Source: Clostridia bacterium (GTDB lineage: Bacteria; Bacillota; Clostridia; Oscillospirales; Acutalibacteraceae). From it: a stretch of 64,000 nt of DNA. Both the position numbers and the translations under genes were made by a program. The DNA is taken from the NCBI GenBank assembly GCA_017416765.1, contig JAFQBE010000014.1:1-64000 (forward strand). Reading direction: 5' to 3'. A model generated the notes under the pieces. The model was not told the origin of the DNA and searched no databases. It saw only the letters and a list, made by a program, of their open reading frames with translations. Below are positions 24,424 through 33,104 of the stretch, piece by piece. Each line of letters starts with the position of its first letter. Within the stretch, counting starts at the first letter, position 1.

Positions 24424-25811
24424 GCAAAAACGAAGAACTCAGAGAAAAATTACTCTACAAAGCAGAGCATGCCTGCAAAAAAATTGATGAGAATGAAGTT
24501 AAAGCCGCTGACAGCTTTGCAGAAAGCTATAAAAAGTTTATGACCGAGTGTAAAATTGAACGCGAGGTTGTTGAATATGTTGTTGACCTTGCGGAAAAGA
24601 ACGGTTTCGTCAGCTTTGACCCCAAGGCAAGCTATAAGCCCGGTGATAAGGTTATTTACAATAACAGAGGCAAGGCTGTTATTCTTGCCGTTATCGGTAC
24701 AAAGCCGGTTGAAGACGGTGTGCGTATTGCTGCGGCACATATTGATTCACCCCGCCTTGACCTCAAGCCCAACCCGCTTTATGAGGATGCAGAGCTTGCA
24801 CTTTTCAAAACACATTATTACGGCGGTATCAAAAAGTACCAGTGGGCGGCTATCCCGCTTGCACTTCACGGCGTAATCGTTAAGGCTGACGGTACAAGCG
24901 TAAAGGTAAATATCGGTGAAGATGCGGGCGACCCCAAATTTGTTGTTACCGATTTGCTGCCTCACCTTGCTGCCGACCAGATGAAGCGCACACTTGCAGA
25001 CGGCATCAGAGGTGAAGAACTCAATATCCTTGTCGGCAGCCGTCCTTTCAAAGATGATGAAGGCAGCGAAAGCGTAAAGCTCAATATTCTTAACATTCTC
25101 AACGAAAAGTACGGTATTGTTGAAGCTGATTTCCTCAGCGCAGAGCTGGAGGTTGTGCCGGCTTTTGCGGCTGACGATGTCGGCTTTGACCGCAGCCTTA
25201 TCGGTGCATACGGTCACGATGACAGAGTTTGTGCTTACCCCTCAGTTATGGCTGTACTTGAAGCCGGTACACCCGAATATACGGCTATGGCAGTGCTTGC
25301 AGATAAGGAAGAAACAGGCTCGGAAGGCAATACGGGTCTTGATTCATCATATATGGCTTATTTCATTTCCGACCTTGCCCGCATGCAAGGCGGTGTCGGC
25401 AGTATTGCTTTGAGCAACAGCGAGTGCCTTTCAGCTGATGTTAATGCTGCTTTTGACCCGACCTTCCCCGGTGTATATGAAAGAATGAACACCTCTTTTG
25501 CAAACAGAGGAATTGTAGTTACAAAGTATACAGGCTCAAGAGGTAAGGGCGGCACATCTGATGCAAGTGCTGAATTTATGGGCAGAATCCGCAGACTGTT
25601 TGATGCAAACGGTGTTGTCTGGCAGGTTGGCGAGCTCGGCAAGGTTGATGAAGGCGGCGGAGGAACCGTTGCAAAATATGTTGCCTATCACAATATTGAT
25701 GTTGTTGATGTCGGTGTTCCCGTGCTTTCAATGCACGCACCATACGAAGTTATTTCAAAGCTTGACCTTTATATGGCATACAAGGCATTTTTAACCTTCT
25801 TCACAAAGTGA
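24420..25811 (+). CDS. M18 family aspartyl/amino peptidase
   Basis: 463 residues. M18 metallopeptidase with zinc ligands in AAHIDSPRLDL (His-Asp), DKEETGSEG (Glu-Glu) and the C-terminal SMHAPYEV (His), plus GAYGHDDRVCAY. These enzymes form large cytoplasmic dodecamers that remove N-terminal acidic or neutral residues from peptides. It overlaps the preceding stop by 4 nt, so it is translationally coupled. Length is typical of the bacterial apeA/apeB type. Confidence 0.93.
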   Translation: MSKNEELREKLLYKAEHACKKIDENEVKAADSFAESYKKFMTECKIEREVVEYVVDLAEKNGFVSFDPKASYKPGDKVIYNNRGKAVILAVIGTKPVEDGVRIAAAHIDSPRLDLKPNPLYEDAELALFKTHYYGGIKKYQWAAIPLALHGVIVKADGTSVKVNIGEDAGDPKFVVTDLLPHLAADQMKRTLADGIRGEELNILVGSRPFKDDEGSESVKLNILNILNEKYGIVEADFLSAELEVVPAFAADDVGFDRSLIGAYGHDDRVCAYPSVMAVLEAGTPEYTAMAVLADKEETGSEGNTGLDSSYMAYFISDLARMQGGVGSIALSNSECLSADVNAAFDPTFPGVYERMNTSFANRGIVVTKYTGSRGKGGTSDASAEFMGRIRRLFDANGVVWQVGELGKVDEGGGGTVAKYVAYHNIDVVDVGVPVLSMHAPYEVISKLDLYMAYKAFLTFFTK

Positions 25812-25818
25812 GATAAAA

Positions 25819-27675
25819 ATGGAAACCGATGTTGAAAGAGTAAAAAGACTGCGTTCAAAATCAATGAGCCTGCCGCTGCGTCCCGGTGTATATCTTATGA
25901 AGGATAAACAGGGAACAATAATTTATGTCGGCAAGGCAAAGGCGCTGAAAAACAGAGTCAGCAGCTATTTCGGTTCACATTACAACCATACAAAAAAGGT
26001 TATCCGTATGGTTGAAAATGTTGAAGATTTTGACTATATAGTTACCGACAGTGAGTTTGAAGCGCTTGTGTTGGAATGCAGTCTTATAAAGCAGTACAGC
26101 CCGAAATATAATATTCTGCTCAAGGATGATAAGGGCTACCATTATGTAAGAATTACAAAAGAACCCTGGCCGCGGATTGATGCGGTAATGCAGCTGAATG
26201 ATGACGGCTCGGAATATATCGGTCCGTACACAAGCTCGTTTGCTGTGCGTCAGACCGTTGAACAGGTGAAAAAAATTTTCAAGCTGCCGCAGTGCGGTAA
26301 AACCTTTCCCGTTCCGCATAAACAGCGACCCTGCCTGAATTTTCACATTTCGCAGTGTGCCGCACCGTGTGCAGGGAAAATTTCGCACAGGGATTATCTT
26401 GACAGCGTGAATCAGGCGATTGAATTTCTCAAAGGCGGTTCGGATGCACTTGTAAAATCAATGCAAGAGGAAATGGAAGCCGCTGCAGAAAACCTTGAAT
26501 TTGAAAAGGCGGCAGCCCTGCGTGATAAAATAAACGCTGTTACAAAATTCGGCGAAAAGCAGAAGGTTGTCAGCGCAGATGTTGCCGAGCAGGATGTTTT
26601 TGCCCTGTCGCAAACGGCGGATAAAGCCTGCCTTGCTGTGCTGCGCTTTTTTGCAGGAAGACTGTGCGATACGGAGCATTTTCTTATCGAAAATCCCGAA
26701 GACCCTGCACAGGCAAGGTATGAGCTGTTGATGCGCTACTATTCAATGCGTGAACGCATACCGCCGCGGATACTTATTGATTCTCTGCCTGCCGATTGTG
26801 ATTTGCTTTCCGAATGGCTGAGCGGTAAGCTCGGCAAAAAAGTTAGCTTTGCTGTGCCGCAAAGGGGCGGTCAGCTTAAACTGCTTGAAATGTGCCGTTC
26901 AAATGCTGCGGAAAAGCTTGCATTAAGCGTCGGCAGACGCGGTGCGGATACGCAGGCGCTTGATGAGCTTGCGCGTCTGCTCGGGCTTGAAAAAGCACCG
27001 GAGTATATTGAATCCTACGATATTTCGCATACCGCAGGTACGGAAAATGTTGCAGGTATGGTTGTGTTCAAAAATGCACATCCTTATAAAGCGGCATACA
27101 AACGCTTTAAAATCAAAGGCTTTGACGGTCAGGATGACTGCGCTTCTATGGCGGAGGTGCTTGAACGCAGGTTCAGGCATTATCTTGAAGAAAACGCTAA
27201 ACCGGAGGGCGAAAAGCGTGATGAAGGCTTTGCAAGGCTGCCGGATTTAATTTTACTGGACGGTGCGCAGATGCAGGTCAATGCCGTAAAAGCTGTACTC
27301 ATACAGTTGGGGATTGATGTACCCGTATTCGGCATGGTCAAGGATTCAAGCCACCGCACAAGGGCAATAACAGGCGACGGCGGCGAAATATCAATAAATT
27401 CAAAGCGCAGCGCTTTTACGCTTGTTTCCACAATTCAGGAAGAGGTTCACCGCTTTGCGATTGAATATCACCGCAAGCGCAGAAGTGCAGGCATTTCGAC
27501 TACCCTTGTTCAGATTGAAGGTGTGGGTAAAAAGCGTGCAGCGGCGCTGATGAAAGAATTCAAATCTGTTTCGGCAATCAGCAAAGCGAGTGTTGAACAG
27601 CTTTCAGCCGTAAAAGGTGTGGATAAGCGCACCGCACAGACGGTTTATAATCATTTTAATTCACAAAAAGAATAA
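25819..27675 (+). CDS. uvrC: Excinuclease ABC subunit C
   Basis: 618 residues. GIY-YIG nuclease domain at about 18-95 (PGVYLMKD, IIYVGKAKALKNRVSSYF), a CxxxxC cluster around residues 150-190, the UVR/UvrB-binding helix pair at about 205-240, the RNase-H-like 5' incision domain (ESYDISHTAG, ILLDGAQMQVN) and C-terminal helix-hairpin-helix motifs (VEGVGKKRAAALMKEF). It makes both incisions in nucleotide excision repair with UvrA and UvrB. The last gene of the operon that starts at 21514. Confidence 0.97.
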   Translation: METDVERVKRLRSKSMSLPLRPGVYLMKDKQGTIIYVGKAKALKNRVSSYFGSHYNHTKKVIRMVENVEDFDYIVTDSEFEALVLECSLIKQYSPKYNILLKDDKGYHYVRITKEPWPRIDAVMQLNDDGSEYIGPYTSSFAVRQTVEQVKKIFKLPQCGKTFPVPHKQRPCLNFHISQCAAPCAGKISHRDYLDSVNQAIEFLKGGSDALVKSMQEEMEAAAENLEFEKAAALRDKINAVTKFGEKQKVVSADVAEQDVFALSQTADKACLAVLRFFAGRLCDTEHFLIENPEDPAQARYELLMRYYSMRERIPPRILIDSLPADCDLLSEWLSGKLGKKVSFAVPQRGGQLKLLEMCRSNAAEKLALSVGRRGADTQALDELARLLGLEKAPEYIESYDISHTAGTENVAGMVVFKNAHPYKAAYKRFKIKGFDGQDDCASMAEVLERRFRHYLEENAKPEGEKRDEGFARLPDLILLDGAQMQVNAVKAVLIQLGIDVPVFGMVKDSSHRTRAITGDGGEISINSKRSAFTLVSTIQEEVHRFAIEYHRKRRSAGISTTLVQIEGVGKKRAAALMKEFKSVSAISKASVEQLSAVKGVDKRTAQTVYNHFNSQKE

Positions 27676-27709
27676 TTAAGTCGAATGACAACGATAAATA
27701 CAAAAAAAC

Positions 27710-27738
27710 TTGACAAATTGTCGATAATAAAAGATAAT
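27710..27738 (+). promoter_or_regulatory. Promoter of the rsmD operon
   Basis: TTGACA (27710-27715), 17-bp spacer, GATAAT (27733-27738), 30 nt before the rsmD start. Confidence 0.75.
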
Positions 27739-27767
27739 ATAAGGACATACTGTAAAGGACTTTAGAT

Positions 27768-28301
27768 ATGAGAGTTATTACCGGCTCCGCAAGGGGCAGA
27801 ACGCTTATTACGCTTGACGGCGGCGATGTTGTCCGCCCGACAACGGACAGGGTAAAGGAAGCCATGTTCAGCATACTTCAGTTTGAGCTGGAGGGCAGAC
27901 GCGTGCTTGACCTTTTTGCAGGTTCGGGTCAGCTGGGTATTGAAGCACTCAGCAGAGGTGCTGAAAAATGCACCTTTATCGACAGCGATATGAAAGCTGT
28001 TGAGGTTATACAAAAAAACCTTGAACACACCCGCCTTAAAGAAAAATCAATAGTTCTCAAGGCAGATTCGCTCAGCTATATCCGCACCACAAGCGATATA
28101 TACGATATAGTTATTATCGACCCGCCCTACGGTACGGGTCAGCTGCAGAAAGCACTTGCGCTGCTCGACGGCAGGGTTGCTGCAGGCGGTGTTGTTGTGT
28201 GCGAAATGCCCTATGGTGAAGAATTGCCTGAAGCAGCAGGTGGTCTGACTCTTTTCAAAAGGTATAAGTACGGTAAAACAGAGCTTGCTGTATACAGATA
28301 A
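27768..28301 (+). CDS. rsmD: 16S rRNA (guanine(966)-N2)-methyltransferase
   Basis: 177 residues. SAM-dependent Rossmann methyltransferase: start MRVITGSARGR, DLFAGSGQLGIEALSRGA as motif I and DPPYGTG as the catalytic motif IV. It methylates G966 of 16S rRNA. The pairing rsmD-coaD is common across Firmicutes and supports the call. AAAGGA lies 8 nt before the start. Confidence 0.95.
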   Translation: MRVITGSARGRTLITLDGGDVVRPTTDRVKEAMFSILQFELEGRRVLDLFAGSGQLGIEALSRGAEKCTFIDSDMKAVEVIQKNLEHTRLKEKSIVLKADSLSYIRTTSDIYDIVIIDPPYGTGQLQKALALLDGRVAAGGVVVCEMPYGEELPEAAGGLTLFKRYKYGKTELAVYR

Positions 28302-28316
28302 AAGGGGGCTTTTCAG

Positions 28317-28802
28317 TTGAGAATTGCTATTTGTCCCGGCAGCTTTGACCCTATTACAAACGGTCACCTTGAAATTATCAGGCGTGCTTCCAAGCTGTTT
28401 GATAAGGTCATAGTTGTTGTAATGTCAAATTATTACAAAAAAACCGGTGCATTTGCTCCCGATGAAAGGGTAGAGCTGATTAAAAGGGTTACAGCCGATA
28501 TTCCCGGTATTGAGGTTGAAGCGCATTATGGCTTGCTTGCCGATTATGCGGCAGAAAAAAATGCATCTGCAATAGTAAAAGGTCTGCGCGCGGTGTCGGA
28601 TTTTGATACCGAATTCCAGCAGGCACTTGCAAACAAAAAGCTCAACAGTGAGGTGGAAACGGTGTTCCTTACCGCAAGCGGTGAGAATATGTACCTTTCC
28701 TCCAGCATGGTTAAACAAATTTGCGAATTCGGCGGAGATATTTCTGAATTTGTTCCCGCAGAAATTCGTGACGATATTGAAAAAAGGTTAAGAAAGGATT
28801 GA
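28317..28802 (+). CDS. coaD: Phosphopantetheine adenylyltransferase
   Basis: 161 residues from TTG 28317 behind AAAAGGGGG. Nucleotidyl-transferase fold with the GSFDPITNGHLEII motif (TNGH) near the N-terminus and SSSMVK near the C-terminus. It adenylates 4'-phosphopantetheine, the penultimate step of CoA synthesis; the last enzyme, CoaE, is fused to Sua5 at 22804-24423. Confidence 0.96.
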   Translation: MRIAICPGSFDPITNGHLEIIRRASKLFDKVIVVVMSNYYKKTGAFAPDERVELIKRVTADIPGIEVEAHYGLLADYAAEKNASAIVKGLRAVSDFDTEFQQALANKKLNSEVETVFLTASGENMYLSSSMVKQICEFGGDISEFVPAEIRDDIEKRLRKD

Positions 28803-28807
28803 AAGAT

Positions 28808-29503
28808 ATGAACGTTGAAGATTTGCTCGAAAGAATTGAAGAGGTGCTCGACAACGGCCAGAAAGTAGCTTTCTCCTCAAAAATTGTTGTTGACATCGAA
28901 GAAATCCGCAACTGTGTTGACGAAATCCGCGCAAATATGCCCGAGGAAGTCCGTCAGGCACGCAACATCGTAAGCGATCGCAACACTATCATAGGCGATG
29001 CAAACGCAGTAGCTGAAGAAACAGTTGCAAAGGCTAACGAAAAAGCCCGCGAAACAGTCAACAAGGCTAACGCAAAGGCAAAGGAATACATACTCACTTC
29101 CGAAGAACGCGCAAAGGCTACTGTTCTTGAAGCAGAAGAAAAGGCCGGCGTTATCGTTGCAGAAGCTGATGCAAAGGCACAGCAGATGGTTGAAGAAAGT
29201 GAAGTTGCAGCACGAGCAAAGCAGTACTGCGAGGATATGTATCAGAAGGCTAAGGCACAGGCTGATACACTTATTGCCAACGCAAATGCCGCTGCTACAG
29301 AAACACTTGAAAAGGCAAACGCACAGGCTGAAGATGTCAAGGCAAGGGCTGCGAAGTGGTCCAGCGATATCTGCACATCCGCTGCCAACTTTGTTGAAAA
29401 TGTTATCGGTACAACCGAGCGTTCGCTTACAAACAGCCTTGCAAATGTACGCCAGGCAAAGGAGAATATCCGCAACGCAATCGGCAACAATACACAGCAG
29501 TAA
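28808..29503 (+). CDS. Long coiled-coil protein (V-type ATPase subunit H / DivIVA-like)
   Basis: 231 residues from ATG 28808; AAGGA at 28793-28797 lies 10 nt upstream, whereas the in-frame TTG at 28799 touches it. Residues about 60-190 are an almost unbroken alanine/glutamate/lysine coiled coil (AKANEKARETVNKANAKAKE-type heptads). Similar proteins next to coaD in Clostridia are annotated as ATPase subunit-H-like, but no ATPase motif is present. The short conserved N-terminus (VEDLLERIEEVLDNG) and position suggest a structural or septum/scaffold role, which is inference. Confidence 0.7.
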   Translation: MNVEDLLERIEEVLDNGQKVAFSSKIVVDIEEIRNCVDEIRANMPEEVRQARNIVSDRNTIIGDANAVAEETVAKANEKARETVNKANAKAKEYILTSEERAKATVLEAEEKAGVIVAEADAKAQQMVEESEVAARAKQYCEDMYQKAKAQADTLIANANAAATETLEKANAQAEDVKARAAKWSSDICTSAANFVENVIGTTERSLTNSLANVRQAKENIRNAIGNNTQQ

Positions 29504-29537
29504 ACTGTTTTTGGCTCTTTGAAAAGGGGTGCCGAAT

Positions 29538-30731
29538 TTGAAAATCAAACAGATTATAGCGGCGGTGCTTGCTGTGGCGGCAGTTATCTGTATTGCTTTT
29601 GCCGTTTCAAGCAGTGTAAGCTCCACCATACCCAAGGATTCTATTGAGCTTTTACCCACAGAGTTTCAGACTACCGCAAAGCGCAGCTCAACCGTAAACA
29701 TGGTTGCGGTAGGTGATAACCTTATCCATACCGCTATTTATCAGCAGGCGCTGAACCGTACGGGCAACGGAAGCTACAATTTCCTGCCTGTTTACGATGA
29801 TGTGAAGGATTTGATAGGTGCGGCGGATATTGCCGTTATCAATCAGGAAACTATGATGTATTCCGAAAGGGCGGCAGCAAGCTACCCATGCTTCAATACG
29901 CCTGTGGAAATGGCGCAGAATCTTGCGGATATCGGCTTTGATGTGCTTACCATCGCAAACAATCATATGCTGGATGTTTCTTCGAAAGGTCTTATCAGTA
30001 CGCTTGACCTTATCAACTCTACCGATGGGTTGCTCGCAAGCGGTGCCTACCATAACCGCGAAGAATATACAGCAATAAAAACAATTACCGTAAACGATAT
30101 TACATTTGCTTTCCTCTCCTTCACCGAGCATACTAACGGCATACCGCTGCCTGAGGATAAGGACGATTATATTGTATATTTAAATGAGCTTGACGATGTA
30201 AAGCTCCAGGTTGAATATGCAGCAACTGTTGCGGACTGCGTTGTTGTTTCCATGCATGCAGGTACAGAATATGCCGATAATTACAACAGTGTCCAGTCCG
30301 AGTTTGCGCAGAAGGTTGCCGATTGGGGTGCCGACTTGATTATAGGTACGCATCCGCACACTCTGCAGGCAGTTGAAAGCCTTACGGCGGCTGACGGCAG
30401 GCAGGTTCCGGTAATGTATTCGCTGGGTAATTTCGTTTCAACACAGAATGAACGCAAAAGGCTTGTAGGCGGTATAGCCAATATCAGCATAACCAAGGAT
30501 TTTTCAAGCGGTGAAATAACTGTCGGAAAGCCGCAGCTTGATATTGCAATTACGCACTACAGGGCTGGCCGTTCAGGCGTGAAAATTTACAGGCTTGCAA
30601 ATTATACGGATGCACTTGCATCTGTTCATGGCGTATCGGGTTTCAGCCTTGATTTTATCTATGAACATATCCGTAATATATTGGGTGAAGAATACCTGAT
30701 AGAAGAATACAGAAGCGGTTTTGCAAGCTGA
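29538..30731 (+). CDS. CapA-family extracytoplasmic metallophosphatase-like protein
   Basis: 397 residues from TTG 29538, chosen for AAAAGGGG 8 nt upstream. One N-terminal membrane helix (about 5-27) anchors a PGA_cap domain: VAVGDNLIHT (metal site), VINQETMMY, LTIANNHMLD (Asn-His), VVSMHAGTEY and IIGTHPHTLQ. The fold is calcineurin-like. CapA proteins take part in poly-gamma-glutamate anchoring or turnover, but many paralogues have unknown substrates and no capB/capC genes are near. Confidence 0.85.
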   Translation: MKIKQIIAAVLAVAAVICIAFAVSSSVSSTIPKDSIELLPTEFQTTAKRSSTVNMVAVGDNLIHTAIYQQALNRTGNGSYNFLPVYDDVKDLIGAADIAVINQETMMYSERAAASYPCFNTPVEMAQNLADIGFDVLTIANNHMLDVSSKGLISTLDLINSTDGLLASGAYHNREEYTAIKTITVNDITFAFLSFTEHTNGIPLPEDKDDYIVYLNELDDVKLQVEYAATVADCVVVSMHAGTEYADNYNSVQSEFAQKVADWGADLIIGTHPHTLQAVESLTAADGRQVPVMYSLGNFVSTQNERKRLVGGIANISITKDFSSGEITVGKPQLDIAITHYRAGRSGVKIYRLANYTDALASVHGVSGFSLDFIYEHIRNILGEEYLIEEYRSGFAS

Positions 30732-30805
30732 TAAAACGTAATAATGCCCGCCTTTACCGCATATTATTTCATTGAATAATGAAGTAATTGCATTGAGGTG
30801 GGCTT

Positions 30806-31366
30806 ATGTTTATTGTATCTGTGCGTTCCTCCGCCATAAAGGTTGCGGCTTTAAGTGTGCTGCTTGCCGTATGTGCCGTTTTCGGTCTGTTTGCGGCGGG
30901 TAAAAGTATATCTGCAAGTGTCCGTGCGGACAGCTCTGGTATATCGTATCTTGCAGGGGATGCGCGCGAAAGAATCAGCTTCCTTTCACAATTCGGCTGG
31001 GAGGTCGCCGAAGACCCTGTTGAAGTCAGCGAGGTTATAATTCCTGCAGAGTTTGACGGGGCATATGAAAAGTATAATCAGATGCAGAAAGAACACGGCC
31101 TGGACCTTTCAAAATACGGAGGAAGGCGTGCCAAGCGCTGGACCTACGAGGTGAAAAATTATCCCGGATACGAGGGTAGGGAAGGACTTGTACAGGCGAA
31201 TATATTTGTGTATGACGGCAGAGTTATCGGCGCGGATATATGCTCGCTTGAAACGGACGGATTTATCCGTAGCCTTATAAAGGAGAATCAATCAGCAGAT
31301 GTCGAAACAACGCCTGGACAAAATAATAGCGTCGCAGGGGAAGTACAGCCGCAGTCAGGTGCGTGA
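30806..31366 (+). CDS. DUF4830-like secreted/membrane-anchored protein
   Basis: 186 residues with an N-terminal membrane or signal helix (about 8-32) and a short extracytoplasmic domain: ARERISFLSQFGWEV, EVSEVIIPAEFDGAYEKYN, KYGGRRAKRWTYEV and VIGADICS. This ordering matches the DUF4830 family of Clostridia. The 3' end overlaps the pseudouridine synthase gene by 68 nt in another frame, so the low-complexity tail (about 165-186) may be free to drift. Function unknown. Confidence 0.7.
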   Translation: MFIVSVRSSAIKVAALSVLLAVCAVFGLFAAGKSISASVRADSSGISYLAGDARERISFLSQFGWEVAEDPVEVSEVIIPAEFDGAYEKYNQMQKEHGLDLSKYGGRRAKRWTYEVKNYPGYEGREGLVQANIFVYDGRVIGADICSLETDGFIRSLIKENQSADVETTPGQNNSVAGEVQPQSGA

Positions 31367-32009
31367 CCTTGTTAAATCGGGCAAGGTGCTTGTTAATTCA
31401 AAGCCTGTGTCAGACCCTGCCTTCAAGGCTGACCCCGAAACAGACAGTATAACCGTTGGCGGTAAGGCTTTCGGCTACAGCGAGTACATTTATATAATGT
31501 TGAATAAACCCAAGGGTGTTGTCAGTGCAAGCAGGTCACCCGGCGAAAAAACCGTTATTGACCTTGTGCCGCCTGAGTTTAAAAGAAACGGACTTTTTCC
31601 TGCAGGCAGGCTGGATAAGGATACTACGGGTTTTGTGCTTATAACTGACAACGGCGATTTTGCGCACGAAATTCTTTCGCCTAAAAAGCATGTTGTAAAA
31701 ACATATATTGCCTGTCTTGACAGGGCGATTGATTCGGAAAACCTTGAAAAATTCAGAACGGGTGTTGTGCTGGAGGACGGTTATGAATGTCTGCCCGCTG
31801 AAATAAAAGTTCTGAGTGAAGACGGAAAAACCGTTGAAATAAAATTAAGGGAAGGCAAATATCATCAGATTAAGCGCATGGCTGCCGCATGCAGGTCACA
31901 TGTCAATGAACTGCACCGCTGTGCAATGGGAAACCTTTTCCTTGATGACAGTCTGCAACAGGGTGAATGCCGCCTGCTGTCAGAAGAAGAACTTGCACTT
32001 ATAAAATAA
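31299..32009 (+). CDS. RsuA/RluB-family pseudouridine synthase
   Basis: 236 residues. S4 RNA-binding domain at 1-60 (RLDKIIASQGKYSRSQVRDLV) and a catalytic domain with the nucleophile D106 in AGRLDKDTTGFVLIT, plus KTYIACLD and KYHQIKRM. These enzymes make pseudouridine in rRNA: RsuA acts on 16S U516 and RluB on 23S U2605. The single-domain length and KYHQIKRM tail favour RsuA type, but the site cannot be proven from sequence. The start lies inside the end of the DUF4830 gene. Confidence 0.9.
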   Translation: MSKQRLDKIIASQGKYSRSQVRDLVKSGKVLVNSKPVSDPAFKADPETDSITVGGKAFGYSEYIYIMLNKPKGVVSASRSPGEKTVIDLVPPEFKRNGLFPAGRLDKDTTGFVLITDNGDFAHEILSPKKHVVKTYIACLDRAIDSENLEKFRTGVVLEDGYECLPAEIKVLSEDGKTVEIKLREGKYHQIKRMAAACRSHVNELHRCAMGNLFLDDSLQQGECRLLSEEELALIK

Positions 32010-32043
32010 TTATGCAGTTAAAAAAGGAAAAATCTGTTTTATA

Positions 32044-32072
32044 TTGACAAAACAGAAGAAACTTATTAAAAT
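32044..32072 (+). promoter_or_regulatory. Promoter of the membrane-protein gene
   Basis: TTGACA (32044-32049), 17-bp spacer, TAAAAT (32067-32072). Confidence 0.65.
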
Positions 32073-32122
32073 TATCATAAGCAGTTTATTTAAACGCTTT
32101 AATTTATTTAAGGATGTATATT

Positions 32123-32911
32123 GTGGAAAAACAATTTGTTTTTAAGAACAAGCGGTTTCGCAAGCTGTGCGTCAGTTCAATGATAATTGCATTTGCTGTA
32201 GCTGTCGCTTTTGTGCTGTTGAGTATAATCAACTACAGCTCCTGCATGAATTATCCGCGGCTTTACTGCCGTATCGGGCTTACGCTATTCTTTGCACTTG
32301 AAACAGCGCTCTTTGCACACCGCAATTCTATATATATGGAAATCGGCGGTGATTTTGCTCTGGCTCGCCGTTCGGGTTCGCTGATGATACTGACCATGAT
32401 AATCAGTGCGATTGTAGAAGCGTATTACATTTCCGCGGCAGTAGTCGATTCAGGTACTACGCGTGCAATTTATATGCTTATTATTCTTGCTGTAGGGTGC
32501 GCTGCTACGCTGCCTATAATTCAGTTTCAGTACATGAATCTTGAGTTTGGCTTTATGCAGATTCTGGTTCTTGCCGGTATGCTGGCTTCGCTTGCTTCGT
32601 TCATGATGGGCTTTTTCTTCATCGGTGTTAACGAAATCAAAATGTACGAAGCACAGGGCGTTTTACAGCTTATATCCCGCATTATCGACAGCCTTTCACC
32701 GCTGTACCTTATCAACTTCTTGAACGGTATAATTATTCTTACAATGGCGCATATCGCTTTGCAGAAGGAAGAACGCAAAACCGCAAAGTCAATGCCCGAA
32801 AATCTTGCCGTTGACCAGCTTGCTGAAGAAGTCAAGGAAAGGTATGACACAAGCCGTGAAAATGTTGAGGTTATCGACCAGGAAGCGGAAGAAGAGTTCA
32901 ACGGACTTTAA
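32123..32911 (+). CDS. Integral membrane protein of unknown function
   Basis: 262 residues from GTG 32123; AAGGA lies 9 nt upstream while the in-frame ATG 32114 abuts it. A basic N-terminus is followed by about six to seven transmembrane helices (residues about 17-38, 45-65, 85-105, 112-130, 140-165, 195-215) and a cytoplasmic acidic tail (EEVKERYDTSRENVEV). No family is recognised. It is transcribed alone from its own promoter and ends at a strong terminator. Confidence 0.7.
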   Translation: MEKQFVFKNKRFRKLCVSSMIIAFAVAVAFVLLSIINYSSCMNYPRLYCRIGLTLFFALETALFAHRNSIYMEIGGDFALARRSGSLMILTMIISAIVEAYYISAAVVDSGTTRAIYMLIILAVGCAATLPIIQFQYMNLEFGFMQILVLAGMLASLASFMMGFFFIGVNEIKMYEAQGVLQLISRIIDSLSPLYLINFLNGIIILTMAHIALQKEERKTAKSMPENLAVDQLAEEVKERYDTSRENVEVIDQEAEEEFNGL

Positions 32912-32928
32912 TTAAAAAAACAGTAATT

Positions 32929-32965
32929 GCAGAACAGCATTTTAAGTGCTGTTCTGCTTTTTTTT
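32929..32965 (+). terminator. Strong terminator after the membrane-protein gene
   Basis: GCAGAACAGCA (32929-32939) and TGCTGTTCTGC (32947-32957), 11 perfect base pairs, followed by eight T. Confidence 0.93.
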
Positions 32966-33019
32966 GTAAAATAATACAAAAACTTTCTATTTTATAGATT
33001 ATTTACATTAATTATACTC

Positions 33020-33048
33020 TTTACAACTCGGTTTAAAAGTGCTAATAT
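33020..33048 (+). promoter_or_regulatory. Promoter of the PFOR gene
   Basis: TTTACA (33020-33025), 17-bp spacer, TAATAT (33043-33048), about 57 nt before the start, with AGGAGGAA as the ribosome site. Confidence 0.55.
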
Positions 33049-33104
33049 ATTCACGGTGCATATTCAGCATTATTATGTATATCAATGTAGGAGGAATATA
33101 AAAC

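Noticed and set aside
28877-29659. Antisense coding frame of 260 residues over the coiled-coil gene
   Set aside because: Cys/Phe/Leu-rich mirror of the alanine-glutamate codons; no ribosome site and spans two genes on the other strand.
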